This document shows, piece by piece, positions 27,348 to 27,965 of a DNA stretch of 27,965 bases. Every line of letters starts with the position of its first letter. Positions within the stretch are counted from its first letter, which is position 1. The position numbers were made by a program, and so were the translations under genes. The notes under the pieces are model-generated. The model did not search any database and was not told the DNA's origin. It saw only the letters and a program-made list of their open reading frames with translations. Origin of the DNA: Chara braunii (lineage: Eukaryota > Streptophyta > Charophyceae > Charales > Characeae); the NCBI GenBank assembly GCA_003427395.1, contig BFEA01000002.1, positions 5,536,220-5,564,184 on the forward strand, in the 5' to 3' direction.

Positions 27348-27605
27348 CGCACAGCGGGTCTGACGTTATTTCCATCACTGGTATCTAAGTCTTCCGCTAC
27401 GCCATCTTATACTTTGTATTGAGAGGTCGGTTCTTGTTCTGGTCTGCACAGTTACAGTGTGCAACAGTTTGGTATCGGATCGGACCTCTCATTCAGAGGA
27501 CCCGCTCAATCAAGTAGCCTGCTTGCTTGATCTAAGGATCACTCATTAGTAAATCAAGTAGGACTTCGTCAAATGTCTGAATTTTTTTTTTTCTCGCAAC
27601 AACTA
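27345..27605 (+). other. Possible LTR end and downstream leader
   Basis: No gene was seen. GCAACAG followed by TTTGGTATCGGATCGG at 27461-27483 looks like an LTR terminus followed by a primer-binding site. No partner LTR is visible in the window. Confidence 0.3.
27469..27480 (+). promoter_or_regulatory. Candidate tRNA-iMet primer-binding site
   Basis: TTGGTATCGGAT resembles TGGTATCAGAGC, the plant LTR-retrotransposon site complementary to the 3' end of initiator tRNA-Met, with two differences. It lies directly after CA-ending sequence, as expected at an LTR end. The element body would lie downstream, outside or beyond the minisatellites here. Confidence 0.3.
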
Positions 27606-27760
27606 TCTGAAAATTTGTGATATTCGCATTTCATTTTACCTGAAAATTTCTGATTTGGTATTTCGTTTTTAACTTTTTACGTAACAGAATCTGAAAATTC
27701 CTGATAAATCGCATTTCGTTTTGTCTGAAAATTCCCGATAGTAGCATTTTGTTTCTCTGA
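27606..27760. repeat. 34-bp minisatellite
   Basis: TCTGAAAATT..(T/C)GAT units start at 27606, 27639, 27690 and 27724, each followed by GCATTTCGTTTT-like sequence. Confidence 0.65.
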
Positions 27761-27874
27761 TATTTCGCATACATAGCTGAAATTTCAGACTTCTGTATTT
27801 TGCTGTGTATGTGCCCGTACATATACGGGCCGTACAAAAGTACATACGACTGTACGTACGGGCCCCTATACCCC

Positions 27875-27950
27875 CGTACGGGCCGTAGGTACGAAAATCG
27901 GGCCCCTCGTACGGGCCGTAGGTACGAAAATCGGGCCCCTCGTACGGGAC
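27875..27950. repeat. 33-bp tandem repeat rich in CGTACGGG
   Basis: CGTACGGGCCGTAGG starts at 27875 and 27908, with a third partial unit at 27941 (step 33). The GTACGGG words recall the terminal blocks at 5449 and 17184. A G run ends the window. Confidence 0.8.
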
Positions 27951-27965
27951 CTTCCAGGGGGGGGG

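Overview
This looks like nuclear DNA from a large, repeat-rich eukaryotic genome. Three things point that way: many micro- and minisatellites, long homopolymer tracts plus three unresolved N bases, and two decayed Penelope-like retroelements (PLEs). In both PLEs a GIY-YIG endonuclease domain lies N-terminal to the reverse transcriptase (RT). From recall, this permuted order is the Chlamys-type PLE lineage described in green algae, streptophytes and some protists. A charophyte alga or seedless plant is my best guess, but that is inference. I found no intact host gene.

Layout. 1-5.4 kb holds tandem repeats and unassigned DNA with two weak coding-like stretches (1124-1366 and 1644-2153). 5449-7066 is a probable non-autonomous DNA element with imperfect terminal inverted repeats, set between TA microsatellites. 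A second copy of its left end lies at 17184-17273. 7.1-9.36 kb is unassigned. 9357-15773 is PLE-A on the + strand: a 582-bp upstream copy of its own 3' end, then a 5835-bp unit coding a zinc knuckle, coiled coil, GIY-YIG, basic and Cys-bearing linker, and RT. An AT-rich MITE-like insert (10415-10929) interrupts it. 15.8-17.2 kb is unassigned and AT-rich.

17272-22427 is PLE-B on the - strand, convergent with PLE-A and diverged from it but with the same domain order and a 278-bp flanking direct repeat. Both flanking repeats contain a sequence resembling a hammerhead ribozyme core, with a CUGAGGA-type box, a stem II hairpin and GAAA. 22.4-27.97 kb is a mosaic of minisatellites, two copies of a SINE-like module with matching Pol III A and B boxes, inverted repeats, GT, GAA and C tracts, and a possible LTR-retrotransposon primer-binding site near 27469.

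In a working PLE, the zinc-knuckle and coiled-coil protein would bind RNA, the GIY-YIG domain would nick the target, the RT would copy the RNA, and the ribozyme would process transcripts running through tandem copies. Here both copies are dead. Stops and frameshifts break them, and each has lost a different catalytic aspartate of the RT (motif A in PLE-A, motif C in PLE-B).
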